Source of the DNA: Acidobacteriota bacterium
Lineage (GTDB): Bacteria; Acidobacteriota; Vicinamibacteria; Vicinamibacterales; CAVVIG01
DNA: 63,850 nt
Assembly (NCBI GenBank): GCA_003222395.1
Contig: QHWB01000061.1
Location: 1-63,850 of the forward strand
Reading direction: 5' to 3'
This document shows positions 35,180 through 45,070 of this stretch, piece by piece. Position 1 is the stretch's first letter; each line of letters starts with the position of its first letter. A model generated the notes under the pieces. The model did not search any database. It was given only the letters and a program-made list of their open reading frames with translations, and had not been told where the DNA came from. The position numbers and the translations under genes were made by a program.

Positions 35180-35276
35180 ATAATAGCCCGAACGGTATAA
35201 ATCAAATGGTTCGTCGGCCCGCAGTTGAAGAACCGGGACAGCGTTCGATCCAAAATTCCGAGAGGGTTAGTTGAGC
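35180..35276 (+). promoter_or_regulatory. Conserved promoter/leader block of B4
   Basis: A block ATAATAGCCCGAACGG-TATAA at 35180-35200 and a second block (GCGTTCGATCC then AAAATTCCGAG, 35241-35262) precede the TTG at 35271. Paralog A7 has the same two blocks at 45071-45091 and 45133-45154 with almost identical spacing to its TTG (71 versus 72 nt from the first block). The first block resembles a -10-containing promoter and the second an untranslated leader. Confidence 0.6.
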
Positions 35277-37460
35277 TTGTACGCGGGCTCGCGGCTCAGT
35301 CGATTCGGCGTGGCTATCGCAGGCGTGCTCGCTGTCGTGTCCGTCAACTGCAATCGCGCCAGTCGTACACCGGCGCCGGGCGTGTATCGCGGCGCACCTG
35401 TGATCCTCATCTCGATCGACACGCTGCGCGCCGATCACCTTGCGCTCTACGGCTATAGAAGCGGCAACACGCCCATCCTCGACGGTCTCGGCCGCGACGG
35501 GATCGTCTTCGACGATCTCTACAGTCACTGTCCGCTGACGCTGCCGTCGCATTCGTCGCTGCTCACAGGACTGCTGCCGCTGCATCACGGCGTGCGCGAC
35601 AACATCGGATTCCGCCTCGTCGCCAGCGGCGAGACGATTGCCGATCGATTCAAGGCCGCCGGCTACGCGACGGGCGCGGCCGTGTCGACGTACGTGCTGC
35701 GACACCAGACCGGCATCGCTCGCGGCTTCGATTTTTACGACGACGCGATCGAAATCGCCGGCACCGGTGAATCGCTGTCAGAGTCGCAGCGCGATGGACG
35801 ACTGGCCGTCGAGGCGCTCGCCGCGTGGATCGATCGGCAATCGACCGCACGGCTGTTCGCGTTCCTCCACTTGTACGAGCCGCACACGCCGTACGATCCG
35901 CCGCCGTCGCACCGATTGGCGAACCCATACGACGGCGAAATCGCATATGCGGACGAACTGGTCGGCCGGTTTCTCACGCGGCTTCAATCGAAGGGACTGC
36001 TCGACCAGGCGGTCGTCGCCGTCGTATCGGATCACGGCGAAGGACTGAACGATCACGGCGAATCGGAGCACGGCATCTTCCTGTACCGCGAAGCGCTGCA
36101 CGTGCCGGGAATTCTGCGGCTGCCCCGTCGCGCCGGCGCAGGAACGCGCGTCGGCGGCACGATCGGGATCGTCGACGTCGCGGCGACATTGCTCGACCTC
36201 GTCGGCCTCACGGCGCAGAACATCGACGGCCGCCCGCTGTCGGCCGCGCTCTCGAGCGGGCGGGCGGACGATCGCACGGTTTACTCCGAATCGTGGTTTG
36301 CACGGCTCCATTTCGGCTGGGCCGATCTTGCGTCGGCCGTCGAAGGGCGATATCACTTCGTTCGCGCGCCCCGGCCCGAGTTGTTCGATCTCTCAGTCGA
36401 CCCGAAGGAGCAGCAGGACGTCGCGGTATCCAAGTCAAGTACCGCTTCGGGACTGGCGGCCTGGATCGACAAGACGAGGGCCGGATCGCCAGTGGTACAG
36501 GCGACGCAGGAATCGCGGGAAGCGCGCGAGCGGCTCCAGGCACTCGGCTACATCGGCTCGTCGCCGGCAGCCGCCGCGTCGACCGGCGCGCTGCCTGATC
36601 CGAAGGACGGTATTGCTTCGTACGAGTCGCTCAAACATGCGCTGACAGCGGCAGCGCATGGCGATGATGAAGGTGCGGCGTCGGAGCTTCGACGGATCGT
36701 CGCCGCGCAGCCGCGGATGCTCGACGCATGGGAGGCGCTTGCCAGGAGCTTCGAGCATTTGAATCGAACCGCCGACGCGGTTGCGGCATTCGGCAAGGTG
36801 CTGGAAATCGATCCGCTGAAGCCGGAAACCCACCTTGCCCTGGCGCGCATTCTCGCGCTCGACCGACAACCGGCGCGTGCGCTCGAGCACGCCAGGTTGG
36901 CCGTAGAGCGCGACCCGGCCGCGGCGTACGAGACACTCGCCGAGCTGTCGATGGACGCGGGGCGGCGCGACGAGGCGGCCGCGTTCGCGCGCAAGAGCCT
37001 CGACGCCGACGCCTCGCGCTACATGAGTCACTTCCTTCTGGGCGTCATCGCGCAGCAGAAGGGCCGCTGTGGCGACGCCATCCCGAGCTTCAGGAGCGCC
37101 ATCGACGCCAAGCGAACCGATCCGCACGCGGTGGTGCGAAATCTCCACGCCGGACTCGCGGATTGCCTGGCGAGGAGCGGTTTAACTGCAGATGCGGAAC
37201 GCGAATTCAAAGCGGAGCTCGCCGATATTCCATCTTCGCCGGAAGCGCGCGTCGGGCTCGCGACGTTGTATCGCTCGCAGGGTCGCGATGCGGAATCACG
37301 TGACGTGCTCGGCCAACTGGTAACCGTGACGCCCGACGCCGACGCGTCGACCTACTGGACGGTGGTTCACACCCTGACCGTGCTGGGCGACGCATCCGCC
37401 GCGCGCGAGTGGTCGGTGCGCGCCCACGAACGGTTTCCGAACGACTCGCGATTTCGTTGA
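35271..37460 (+). CDS. Sulfatase-fold/TPR paralog B4 (Thr nucleophile), lipoprotein
   Basis: 729 residues from TTG 35271. A lipobox V-S-V-N-C (C27) suggests a lipoprotein rather than a membrane-helix anchor. Motifs: I-D-T-L-R-A-D, C-P-L-T-L-P-S-H with T90, and S-D-H-G-E-G-L-N-D-H-G-E. Subgroup B marker L-H-F-G-W-A-D-L, then R-P-E-L-F-D-L. The linker has L-Q-A-L-G-Y and L-P-D-P-K, then TPRs. No heptamer loop. It is a single-gene unit divergent from receptor 1 and convergent with B5. Confidence 0.87.
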   Translation: MSLYAGSRLSRFGVAIAGVLAVVSVNCNRASRTPAPGVYRGAPVILISIDTLRADHLALYGYRSGNTPILDGLGRDGIVFDDLYSHCPLTLPSHSSLLTGLLPLHHGVRDNIGFRLVASGETIADRFKAAGYATGAAVSTYVLRHQTGIARGFDFYDDAIEIAGTGESLSESQRDGRLAVEALAAWIDRQSTARLFAFLHLYEPHTPYDPPPSHRLANPYDGEIAYADELVGRFLTRLQSKGLLDQAVVAVVSDHGEGLNDHGESEHGIFLYREALHVPGILRLPRRAGAGTRVGGTIGIVDVAATLLDLVGLTAQNIDGRPLSAALSSGRADDRTVYSESWFARLHFGWADLASAVEGRYHFVRAPRPELFDLSVDPKEQQDVAVSKSSTASGLAAWIDKTRAGSPVVQATQESREARERLQALGYIGSSPAAAASTGALPDPKDGIASYESLKHALTAAAHGDDEGAASELRRIVAAQPRMLDAWEALARSFEHLNRTADAVAAFGKVLEIDPLKPETHLALARILALDRQPARALEHARLAVERDPAAAYETLAELSMDAGRRDEAAAFARKSLDADASRYMSHFLLGVIAQQKGRCGDAIPSFRSAIDAKRTDPHAVVRNLHAGLADCLARSGLTADAEREFKAELADIPSSPEARVGLATLYRSQGRDAESRDVLGQLVTVTPDADASTYWTVVHTLTVLGDASAAREWSVRAHERFPNDSRFR

Positions 37461-37472
37461 AAGGCTATCGAA

Positions 37473-37525
37473 GTACGAGAGGCTTTCAGCCGGGCGGCTG
37501 ACGCTCGCCTAAAGGCTCGCGCTAC
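37473..37525. repeat. Degenerate REP-like inverted pair between B4 and B5
   Basis: A degenerate plus copy at 37473-37496 and a minus copy at 37502-37525 (one base shorter than consensus) lie between the convergent genes B4 and B5. A direct repeat of ACCGTTTCTGAAA-like sequence follows at about 37525-37556. Confidence 0.8.
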
Positions 37526-37595
37526 CGGTTTCTGAAACACTACCGTTTCTGAAAAATGTTGTGGGTCGTCGCGGTAATTATTCGCGAGCAGCTTG

Positions 37596-39791
37596 CTACG
37601 GGCCGGTGCGCGCGAGCGCGTCGGCCTGGCGCCGGCATCGCGCGGCCGACACCGCGTCGCCGGCGGCGTCGAAACCGGCGGCGAGGCTCCGCCACACGGC
37701 GGGACGGCGCGGGCCTGCGGCAAACGCGCGCGCGAGGTATTGGCGGCCGGCCGCGAGCTGACCGTCGGTCGCGAGGATCCGCCCGGCGACGGCCAGCGCC
37801 CATGGGTGCGACGGATTCAGCCGCAGCGCCTCGTTGGCGGCCGATTGCGCTTTGGCGCGATCGCCTGCGGCGAGCGCCGCTTCGGCAAGCTCGATGAACG
37901 ACTCGGGGTCGCTCGGCGCCTTCGCCTGTTCGAAGTACGTCAGCGAATCGGCCGATCGCCCTTCGCGCAGAAGGAGCCGTCCCTTGGCCGCCAGCGCTTC
38001 CGGGTGACGCGGGTCCTTGGCCAGCACCACATCGATCGATCGTCCCGCCTCGCCGGTCTTTCCGGCTGCGGTCAACGTTTCCGCGAGGTTGATGCGCGCC
38101 CGCGCATCGTCGTCTCCCGCCTGCTCCAGCGCGATGCGAAGCTGCCGCTCCGACTCGTCGTACCGTTCGAGCTCGCGCAGCAGCTTGCCGTAGTTCTGGC
38201 GGACGCCGGGCCGATCGGCGTCGAGCTCGAGCGTGCGCGCGAACGCGTCGGCCGCGAGCGTGAGACTTCCGTATCGATACGCCATCGACGCGAGCGTGCC
38301 GAAGGCAAACGGATCGTCCGGATCGATCTTCGTGATCGCCTGCACCTCCTCGAATGCGTGAGCGAGCGCGGGGCCGTGCGCCGCAGATGCAGACTGCAGC
38401 CGGTCGTAGAGCGCGACGCGCGTCCGCGGATCCGGCAGCGTGGGATCGTCGAGCGGACCGCTGCCGCCGGATCCGGCGGCGTAGCCGAGGCTGCGCAGCC
38501 GCTGTTCCTGTTCGGCGGAGATCGGATTGGGTTGCGCGCGATCGCCGCCCGGCGCAATCCGCGCAAGGGCGCGCACCAGCTGATCGTTCATCCGCTGCAC
38601 GCGATCGGGCTGATCGGAAGAACGGTCGTGCCGCTCGTCAGGATCGTTCGATAGATCGAACAACTCCGGATGCGGCCCGGCGATCAGCTTCCAGTCGCCG
38701 GACATCCATCCGCGCAGCGTGGCCCAGTGCATGTTCAGGCGGCCGAACAGGCTTTCGGAATAGAGCGGATCGTCGACGAGCGTCCGGCTCGCTGACGGAT
38801 TGACGACCGCAGTCAGATCGCGACCGGGCAGATCGCGATCCGCTGGAGCGCCGGCGAACGCGAGCAGGGTCGGCAGAACGTCGATCGTCGCGACGGAGGC
38901 CGCGACGACGCGGCCGCGCGCCACGCCGGGTCCCGCCATCATAAACGGCACGCGCATCGTCGACTGGTAGATCAGGACGCCGTGCGTGAGCTCGCCGTGA
39001 TCGCCGAGTCCCTCGCCGTGGTCGGCGAGCACGACCACGTCGGTAGTCGATTCACGATCCGCGGCGCGAAGCGCGTCGAGAACACGGCCAACCTGCTGGT
39101 CGGTGAATGCGATCTCTCCGTCGTACGGACGTCCGGAGAAACGGCTCCTGAACGGCTCGGGCGGATCGTACGGCGCGTGCGGATCGTAGAAATGGAGCCA
39201 GGCAAAGAACGGTCGTGATGCGTCCTCGATCCATCGAATCGCCACGTCCGCCACTTCGTTCGCGCGACGCTCGGCGCCCTGCTCGCCCGGATTGCTTTCG
39301 TGAAACTCCTCGTCGAACGTATCGAATCCCTGAACGAACCCGAATGCTGCGGCGACAGGGTAGGCGCCGACGAACGCGGCGGTGTGGTAACCGAGCCGCT
39401 TCAACCGCGCGGCTGCGGTCGCGTATCGCGATCCGAGCGTGAAGACGACGTTGCCCCGCACGCCGTGAGCCGGCGGGTACTGACCAGTAAGGATGGTTGC
39501 GTGCGAAGGGCCGGTGAGCGGGACGGCGGTTTCAGCGCGAGCGAAGCGCGTGCCGCGCACGGCCAGTGAGTCGAGCGTCGGCGTCTCGGCGGATGTCGCG
39601 CCGTACGCGCCGACGTGATCGGCGCGCAGCGTGTCGATGGTGATGAGAAGAAGGTTCGGATGACGCGGTGTGCGAGAATCGAAAATCCACCAAATCGCGA
39701 CGACGAGCGAAAGTGATATCGCACCGACAGCAACGACGATTGGGCCCCGATTCGATCGACGGCGCGAATTCATCGCCGATTGGCCAGCCAT
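37596..39791 (-). CDS. Sulfatase-fold/TPR paralog B5 (Thr nucleophile)
   Basis: 731 residues; ATG 39791 (M-A-G-Q-S-A-M-N-S) with a second ATG seven codons on. A membrane anchor spans ~18-36. Motifs: I-D-T-L-R-A-D, L-T-G-P-S-H with T93, and A-D-H-G-E-G-L-G-D-H-G-E. Its subgroup-B region is divergent (L-N-M-H-W-A-T-L, then H-P-E-L-F-D-L). The linker has L-R-S-L-G-Y and L-P-D-P-R, then about seven TPRs. There is no heptamer repeat; the loop before P-F-F-A-W-L-H is short. An intrinsic terminator separates it from receptor 2 upstream, so it needs its own promoter. Confidence 0.87.
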   Translation of the reverse strand: MAGQSAMNSRRRSNRGPIVVAVGAISLSLVVAIWWIFDSRTPRHPNLLLITIDTLRADHVGAYGATSAETPTLDSLAVRGTRFARAETAVPLTGPSHATILTGQYPPAHGVRGNVVFTLGSRYATAAARLKRLGYHTAAFVGAYPVAAAFGFVQGFDTFDEEFHESNPGEQGAERRANEVADVAIRWIEDASRPFFAWLHFYDPHAPYDPPEPFRSRFSGRPYDGEIAFTDQQVGRVLDALRAADRESTTDVVVLADHGEGLGDHGELTHGVLIYQSTMRVPFMMAGPGVARGRVVAASVATIDVLPTLLAFAGAPADRDLPGRDLTAVVNPSASRTLVDDPLYSESLFGRLNMHWATLRGWMSGDWKLIAGPHPELFDLSNDPDERHDRSSDQPDRVQRMNDQLVRALARIAPGGDRAQPNPISAEQEQRLRSLGYAAGSGGSGPLDDPTLPDPRTRVALYDRLQSASAAHGPALAHAFEEVQAITKIDPDDPFAFGTLASMAYRYGSLTLAADAFARTLELDADRPGVRQNYGKLLRELERYDESERQLRIALEQAGDDDARARINLAETLTAAGKTGEAGRSIDVVLAKDPRHPEALAAKGRLLLREGRSADSLTYFEQAKAPSDPESFIELAEAALAAGDRAKAQSAANEALRLNPSHPWALAVAGRILATDGQLAAGRQYLARAFAAGPRRPAVWRSLAAGFDAAGDAVSAARCRRQADALARTGP

Positions 39792-39843
39792 CTTGCGACC
39801 GTCATTTCAGCCGCGGCATCGAAAAGAATCGTATCCACCAAAG

Positions 39844-39871
39844 AAAACGCCCCGGGCCGACGCCCGGGGCG
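39844..39871 (-). terminator. Intrinsic terminator of receptor 2
   Basis: On the minus strand a 10-bp GC stem (CGCCCCGGGC/GCCCGGGGCG, 4-nt loop) is followed by TTTTCTTT. It lies 30 bp after the receptor 2 stop and 50 bp before the B5 start. Confidence 0.85.
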
Positions 39872-39900
39872 TGAGGAAACCGCGATCGCGCGTTTTCAGA

Positions 39901-42819
39901 TCAGAACTGCACCTTGGCCGTGATCCGCATGATCCTCGGCGCAAGAATCTCGTTCAACACGCCGAACGACGACGCGTTGAGCTGGCGGGCGCGTGCCAGT
40001 TCGGGGTTCGCGTTGAGCACATTGAAGACGTCGGCGGCCAGGTTCAATCTCAACGGACCGGCGATCTTGATGTTCTTTGCAACCCGCAGGTCGAGGTCCC
40101 ACAGGTTCGGATACCGATTGGCATCGATGGTCGGCGTCGCCAGAACCCGAATCAGCCCGTCGTTTCCAGCATTCAGGCGGAGGTTGAATGGACGCGCATA
40201 TCCCTGACGCCCGAACAGATTGCCCGCGACCTCGAATCCCATCGGGAGCTGATATAACGCGTTGGCGTTGATCTGCCATTTCGCGTTGTAGAAGATATCG
40301 CCCTTTCCTGAGCCGCTGGACCGCGGTGCGTATTGACCGCCATCGACCTGAGGACCTGAGAACTGGCCCCCCGTCGTGTCGCTTCGCGTCGGATTCTGAA
40401 TCGATCCGGATCCGGGGTGCTCCACGTAGTTGTTCCACGAGAACGCGATTCGCGCGAACCACTTATCCGCGAGGCGCTTCTGTAAGCTCGTCTCGAACCC
40501 GTTGTACGTAGTGTGGTAATCGGGACGGTTCGACAGAATCCGCGCGCCGTTAGTGGCGTCAACCTTCGCAGCATTCGGCCGGAACACCTGCACGGTGTAT
40601 CCACGCGCCGTGACAGGCGCCGCGGCCGTGTAGTCCGCGGGCGTCAGGCCTACTCGAGGATTCCAGCCAGGGATGTCGGTGCTGCTGTGGAACGTATACG
40701 CCACGTTGAACGCCAGGTTCGGCAACAGTTCACGGTCGAACCCCACGATCACCTCGTTGTCATGGTTTGGTCCGTAGTTCGGCGAAATGTCTTGCGGCGG
40801 GCTGACCGCCGCACCGGGATTCGAGATGTCGATGCCCGACCCCCAGTAAAGGGGTGCCAGGTTCGTGAGAATCTCGTTCCGCTGCGCAAGGTGATCGCCG
40901 TTGGTGTCCACCCACTTGTACGCGATATACGTGTAGTAGCTGCCGACCGGACTGGCTTGCGTGACCTGGCCCGGATTCAACTGGCCGGCATACCGCGCGT
41001 ACGACGCGCGGACGATGCTTTTCTTCGCCGAATCGAGCGCATACGTCGCGCTGACGCGTGGCGAGACAGCGTTCCATGCGATCGTGGGCCCGGTGCCGTT
41101 GTAATTAACGGCGGGCAGCAGGTTGGGGAATTCGGGATTCGCAGCCGCTACGCTGGGGAGATTCTTCGCCGTCTGCCGATCCCAACGGACGCCGACGTTA
41201 AACGTCGCCGGGCCCTTGCTGATCGTGTCTCCAACATACAAGTCCGCGTACTGCCCGATGGACGACACGTTGCGTTCGCGCCACACCTGTGCGACCTCGT
41301 CGCCAGGACCATTGTGAACTGCCCACACCTCGTTGCCGCTATAGCGTGTCAGCGAGTCGCTCGGCTTTCGGCTGTAACCGAACCCGAACTTGAACTCGTG
41401 GCTCGCACCGCCTCCACTGGCAAATGCACTGCCGCTGAGATCGACCGTGTGCCAAGCCTTCGTGTATTTGGCGGTGACGTAAGAGCCGTACGCGACGTCG
41501 TTGTCGAAGTCGACGCCACCGGGTTTATCAGCTCCTCCGATTGGATCAAACCCGTAGCCCCATCCGTACCAGGCATACTTGCCATTCACGAAGAGGTTCG
41601 AGCCGAACGTGTGATTGTCCTCAACCTTCCAGAGTCCGTGCAACGGATGCAGAATGCCCTGGTCAGGATAGAAATTCCCCTGGTTCCAGAGGAACGAGTT
41701 CGGCTCCGTGCCCGCCACGCCCGGCGAACGGCCGAACTTCTCCTTGGCGCCATTGAAATAGAACCCGGACACCTGATCGTTCTCGGTCGCCGACCAATTG
41801 ATCTTCGCGTTCGTGTTGGTCAGCACCGTCCTGTCGCCCGTCTGATTCAGGCGGACGATGCGGATGTCGTTGCGGCCCCATGAACCCCAAAACCACAGCT
41901 TGTCCTTGATGATCGGCCCGCCGATATCGAACCCTCGGTTCAGAATGTTGTTCGTGTGATTCGCCCTGTCGGCGAAGCCGCCGCCCGGCAGCGCAAGTCG
42001 GGCGTCGGACTTCAGTTCGTCGGGCAGGTTGGTCGCCTCCATGTTGTGGTTGTTGACTTCGGTGTAAACCGTGCCCTTGAACTGGTTCGTGCCGCGGCGC
42101 GTCACGAAATTGATGCCGATGCCGCCGGTCTGCTGCCGCAGGTCGTTGCCGCCGGTTGAAACGTTGACTTCGGAGAAGGCGTTGAAGTCGTAGTACGAAG
42201 ACGACGCGCCACCGGAGTTCACATCCGTAATCACGATGCCGTCGAGATTCCACATCGTGTCCGAGAGCGTCGTGCCCTTGCCGACGAATCCCGATTGCTG
42301 GCCGCTCTCGTTGCCGCCAACGTTGACGCGGTCCACGATCACTCCTGGTACCGTCTTGAGAACGGCCCACGGATCTTTTGACTGCGGCGTCCCTTCGAGC
42401 TCCGCTGTCGTCAACGTCGTCGCGGTACCGGTCTTCTTGACGTCGACGACGGGCGTGGAGCTCGTGACGGTTACCGTTTCCGACAGCCCACCCACCGCCA
42501 TCGCGAACGGCACATCGACATTGACGCCGGTTGTGACGATGACCTCGCGCTCCTGCTTCGTGAAGCCGGCGAGCTCCACGGACAGCTTGTAGGTTCCCGC
42601 ATCGAGGTTCAGGAATCGGAACTGCCCTGCGTTGTCGGAGGTCGTCGTCCGCGGTGGCCCGCCGATCGTACTGGACGCGAGCGTAACGGTGACGCCAGGC
42701 AGGATGGCGCCCTGCTGATCGACGACGGTGCCGTAGATGTTGCCCGTCGCGATTTGCGCGACTGCTGCCGTTGATCCTCCAATCCACAGCGCGACGATCA
42801 CGCCGAAGCATCGCTTCAT
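39901..42819 (-). CDS. Oar-type TonB-dependent receptor 2
   Basis: 972 residues from ATG 42819, preceded by AAGGAG; the frame extends further upstream into the next gene but the signal peptide (ends T-A-A-V-A-Q) fixes the start. The carboxypeptidase-regulatory-like domain (~25-105) contains G-T-V-V-D-Q-Q-G-A-I-L-P-G-V-T-V. The plug (~115-235) includes R-V-N-V-G-G-N-E-S-G-Q-Q-S, nearly the same as in receptor 1. The barrel ends in K-V-Q-F. An intrinsic terminator follows. A6 lies 68 bp upstream on the same strand, so the two may be co-transcribed. Confidence 0.92.
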   Translation of the reverse strand: MKRCFGVIVALWIGGSTAAVAQIATGNIYGTVVDQQGAILPGVTVTLASSTIGGPPRTTTSDNAGQFRFLNLDAGTYKLSVELAGFTKQEREVIVTTGVNVDVPFAMAVGGLSETVTVTSSTPVVDVKKTGTATTLTTAELEGTPQSKDPWAVLKTVPGVIVDRVNVGGNESGQQSGFVGKGTTLSDTMWNLDGIVITDVNSGGASSSYYDFNAFSEVNVSTGGNDLRQQTGGIGINFVTRRGTNQFKGTVYTEVNNHNMEATNLPDELKSDARLALPGGGFADRANHTNNILNRGFDIGGPIIKDKLWFWGSWGRNDIRIVRLNQTGDRTVLTNTNAKINWSATENDQVSGFYFNGAKEKFGRSPGVAGTEPNSFLWNQGNFYPDQGILHPLHGLWKVEDNHTFGSNLFVNGKYAWYGWGYGFDPIGGADKPGGVDFDNDVAYGSYVTAKYTKAWHTVDLSGSAFASGGGASHEFKFGFGYSRKPSDSLTRYSGNEVWAVHNGPGDEVAQVWRERNVSSIGQYADLYVGDTISKGPATFNVGVRWDRQTAKNLPSVAAANPEFPNLLPAVNYNGTGPTIAWNAVSPRVSATYALDSAKKSIVRASYARYAGQLNPGQVTQASPVGSYYTYIAYKWVDTNGDHLAQRNEILTNLAPLYWGSGIDISNPGAAVSPPQDISPNYGPNHDNEVIVGFDRELLPNLAFNVAYTFHSSTDIPGWNPRVGLTPADYTAAAPVTARGYTVQVFRPNAAKVDATNGARILSNRPDYHTTYNGFETSLQKRLADKWFARIAFSWNNYVEHPGSGSIQNPTRSDTTGGQFSGPQVDGGQYAPRSSGSGKGDIFYNAKWQINANALYQLPMGFEVAGNLFGRQGYARPFNLRLNAGNDGLIRVLATPTIDANRYPNLWDLDLRVAKNIKIAGPLRLNLAADVFNVLNANPELARARQLNASSFGVLNEILAPRIMRITAKVQF

Positions 42820-42887
42820 GCATAGCTCCTTATGAGCGGGGAGTGTAAACCAATCACTGCAAGTTTTGGCTAAATTCTGGAATCGCG

Positions 42888-45023
42888 TCACCGGTTGTGC
42901 AAAGGCGTATGCGCGAGCCAGTTTTGGACTCGCACCCGATCCTTGTCGCCGGCAGCGGGCGGCGCCTCGCGCAAATATCTTTCCCAATAACGCCGACCCT
43001 CGGACACTCGACCGAGGCGGATGAGCAAATCGCCGAGATTGTAGAGCACCTGATGATCGTGCGGATCGAGCGCCGCAGCGCGCTGCCACTGTGCGATCGC
43101 GGCGTCATAATTCCGCCGTTCTGCGTCTATGACGCCAAGACCGTTGAGCGCCCGAGCCATCGTGGGATCGATCGCCAGCGCAGAATTGAATTCGGCTTTT
43201 GAACGTTCGGTGTCGCCTGCGATCAAGTGAACCATTCCGATATTTACGACGGGCAGAGCGTTGGTCGGATCGATCCCTCTGGCGCGCTCGAACGCCGCAA
43301 GCGCATCCTTCGGCCGGTTTGATGCCGCCAGGGCGACGCCATACGCGATCAGGACGTCGATGTCCGGTTGCGGCGCGCGCGCATACGGCTCGAGACGGAC
43401 CACCGCTTCGGCTCCCAAACCTGCCTCGGTGAGATACGCGCCGAGCAACGCAGCCACGTCTTGAGCGTCGGGAGTCAGAGCGAGCGCGCGACGAATGGCT
43501 TCCGTTGCTCGACGATGATCGCCGAGCTCGTTGTACAGGAATGCCAAGTGTGTAAGCGACACCGACATGTCCGGGCGCTGTCGCACGATTTCTTCCTGGA
43601 GCGCAACGGCCCCGCGGAGATCGCCGCGTAGGTAACGCGTGATGACCTCGTCGATGGCGCGATCGAGAGCCACGAGCCGTTTCGGATCGTCCGCCTCGGT
43701 GAAGCGCGTCTTCGGCGCTGCGGTGGCGCTGGCGTACCCGAGGCTGCGGAGCCGCTCGCGCGTTTCGGCGTCTTCGGCGACGCGCGCCGTCACGCGCTCG
43801 TCGGCGCGCAGGGCTTGGAGAATGCGCTGCAATTCGCCGACGTCGCCCGGACGCGTCGACGCCAGGTTGTGCTGCTCGCCGGTGTCGGCAGCCAGGTCGT
43901 AGAGCTCGGGAATCGGAAGATCGATGTACTTCATCGACCCGCGAACGACACCGTACAACGGCGCCCATCCTCGATTGAGCGACGCCGAAAGCGATTCGAA
44001 GTACGTGGGCACAGCGACTGCACGCTTGCCGTTCGCTTCGTCGAGGAGACTGCGGCCATCGAGCGTGGACGGAACCACCGCTCCCAGCGCATCGAGGATG
44101 GTCGGCAGGATGTCGACGTGGCGCACCGGATCGGCGATGACGCGTGGCGTGAAGATCTGCGGCGCGAAGAGGATGAGCGGCACGTGCAGCGTGCCCTCGT
44201 AGGCGAACAGGCCATGCGTCGTTTCGCCGTGCTCGCCGCGCGCCTCTCCGTGATCGCCGGTCACGACGACGAGCGTGCGGCCGGACGCGCCGTCGCGAAG
44301 AATCGGATCGAGAAGCGGCGCGAGGGCGGCGTCGGCCGCGGCGACTTCGCCGAGGTACGGATCCGACGCGAATCGCGACCGGAACGGTTCGGGCGGCGCA
44401 TACGGAAAGTGCGGCTCGTAGAGATGGACCCAGGCGAACCATGGAGTGCGGACTGGTTGCTGGTTGCTGGGTGCTAGGGGCTGGGCGTTAGCGATCCACG
44501 CTTGGGCGGCGGCAACGGTCTCCGTTCCTGCTCGCTCCGCCACGTGAAATGCGGACCGATCGCGCCCCTTTCCGTAGCGGTCGTCGTACACGTCGAAGGC
44601 GCGATCGAGGCCGAATCGGCGGTCGAGAGGAAATGCGCTGACGAATGCGCCCGTCCGATATCCGAGCGCATGCAGCAGCGATGCGAGGGTGTCGACCTGC
44701 TGCGGCAGCCGGAAGCCGGAATTCTCGTGGACGCCATGGTGCGTCGGATAGAGGCCCGACAGGATGTTCGCGTGCGACGGCAGCGTCACGACGGTATGGG
44801 CATGCGCGGCAGAAAATCGGACGCCGCGCTCCGCCAGGCGATCGATCGTTGGGGTGGACGCTCGCGCGTTGCCGTACGCGCTGATGGCGTCGGCGCGCAA
44901 CGTATCGATCGTGACGAGCAGCACGTTGAGGCCTGCCTGCCTGTGAATCGGCGGCGACCGACGGCACGCGATAGCGCCGATCGCGAGCGCGAGGGCTATG
45001 AGGCAGTACCGACCAGGAAACAT
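42888..45023 (-). CDS. Sulfatase-fold/TPR paralog A6 (Thr nucleophile), lipoprotein
   Basis: 711 residues from ATG 45023; a TTG eight codons earlier (45047) is possible but spoils the signal peptide. Lipobox I-G-A-I-A-C (C20). Motifs: I-D-T-L-R-A-D, V-T-L-P-S-H with T80, and T-G-D-H-G-E-A-R-G-E-H-G-E. Subgroup A marker N-R-G-W-A-P-L-Y-G-V-V, K-Y-I-D-L-P-I-P-E-L-Y-D-L. The linker has L-R-S-L-G-Y and A-D-D-P-K-R-L, then about seven TPRs. A heptamer repeat encodes the loop before P-W-F-A-W-V-H. Divergent from A7 across 139 bp. Confidence 0.88.
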   Translation of the reverse strand: MFPGRYCLIALALAIGAIACRRSPPIHRQAGLNVLLVTIDTLRADAISAYGNARASTPTIDRLAERGVRFSAAHAHTVVTLPSHANILSGLYPTHHGVHENSGFRLPQQVDTLASLLHALGYRTGAFVSAFPLDRRFGLDRAFDVYDDRYGKGRDRSAFHVAERAGTETVAAAQAWIANAQPLAPSNQQPVRTPWFAWVHLYEPHFPYAPPEPFRSRFASDPYLGEVAAADAALAPLLDPILRDGASGRTLVVVTGDHGEARGEHGETTHGLFAYEGTLHVPLILFAPQIFTPRVIADPVRHVDILPTILDALGAVVPSTLDGRSLLDEANGKRAVAVPTYFESLSASLNRGWAPLYGVVRGSMKYIDLPIPELYDLAADTGEQHNLASTRPGDVGELQRILQALRADERVTARVAEDAETRERLRSLGYASATAAPKTRFTEADDPKRLVALDRAIDEVITRYLRGDLRGAVALQEEIVRQRPDMSVSLTHLAFLYNELGDHRRATEAIRRALALTPDAQDVAALLGAYLTEAGLGAEAVVRLEPYARAPQPDIDVLIAYGVALAASNRPKDALAAFERARGIDPTNALPVVNIGMVHLIAGDTERSKAEFNSALAIDPTMARALNGLGVIDAERRNYDAAIAQWQRAAALDPHDHQVLYNLGDLLIRLGRVSEGRRYWERYLREAPPAAGDKDRVRVQNWLAHTPLHNR
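44454..44487. repeat. Heptamer repeat in coding loop of A6
   Basis: About five units of TGGTTGC type (two exact, then TGGGTGC, TAGGGGC and a partial) lie on the plus strand; on the coding strand they read GCAACCA-type units and encode A-P-S-N-Q-Q-P. Confidence 0.85.
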
Positions 45024-45070
45024 CCGCTTTCCGAAGCAGGCGATCAAAGTCGAAGGGAGCAGCGCCGCTC

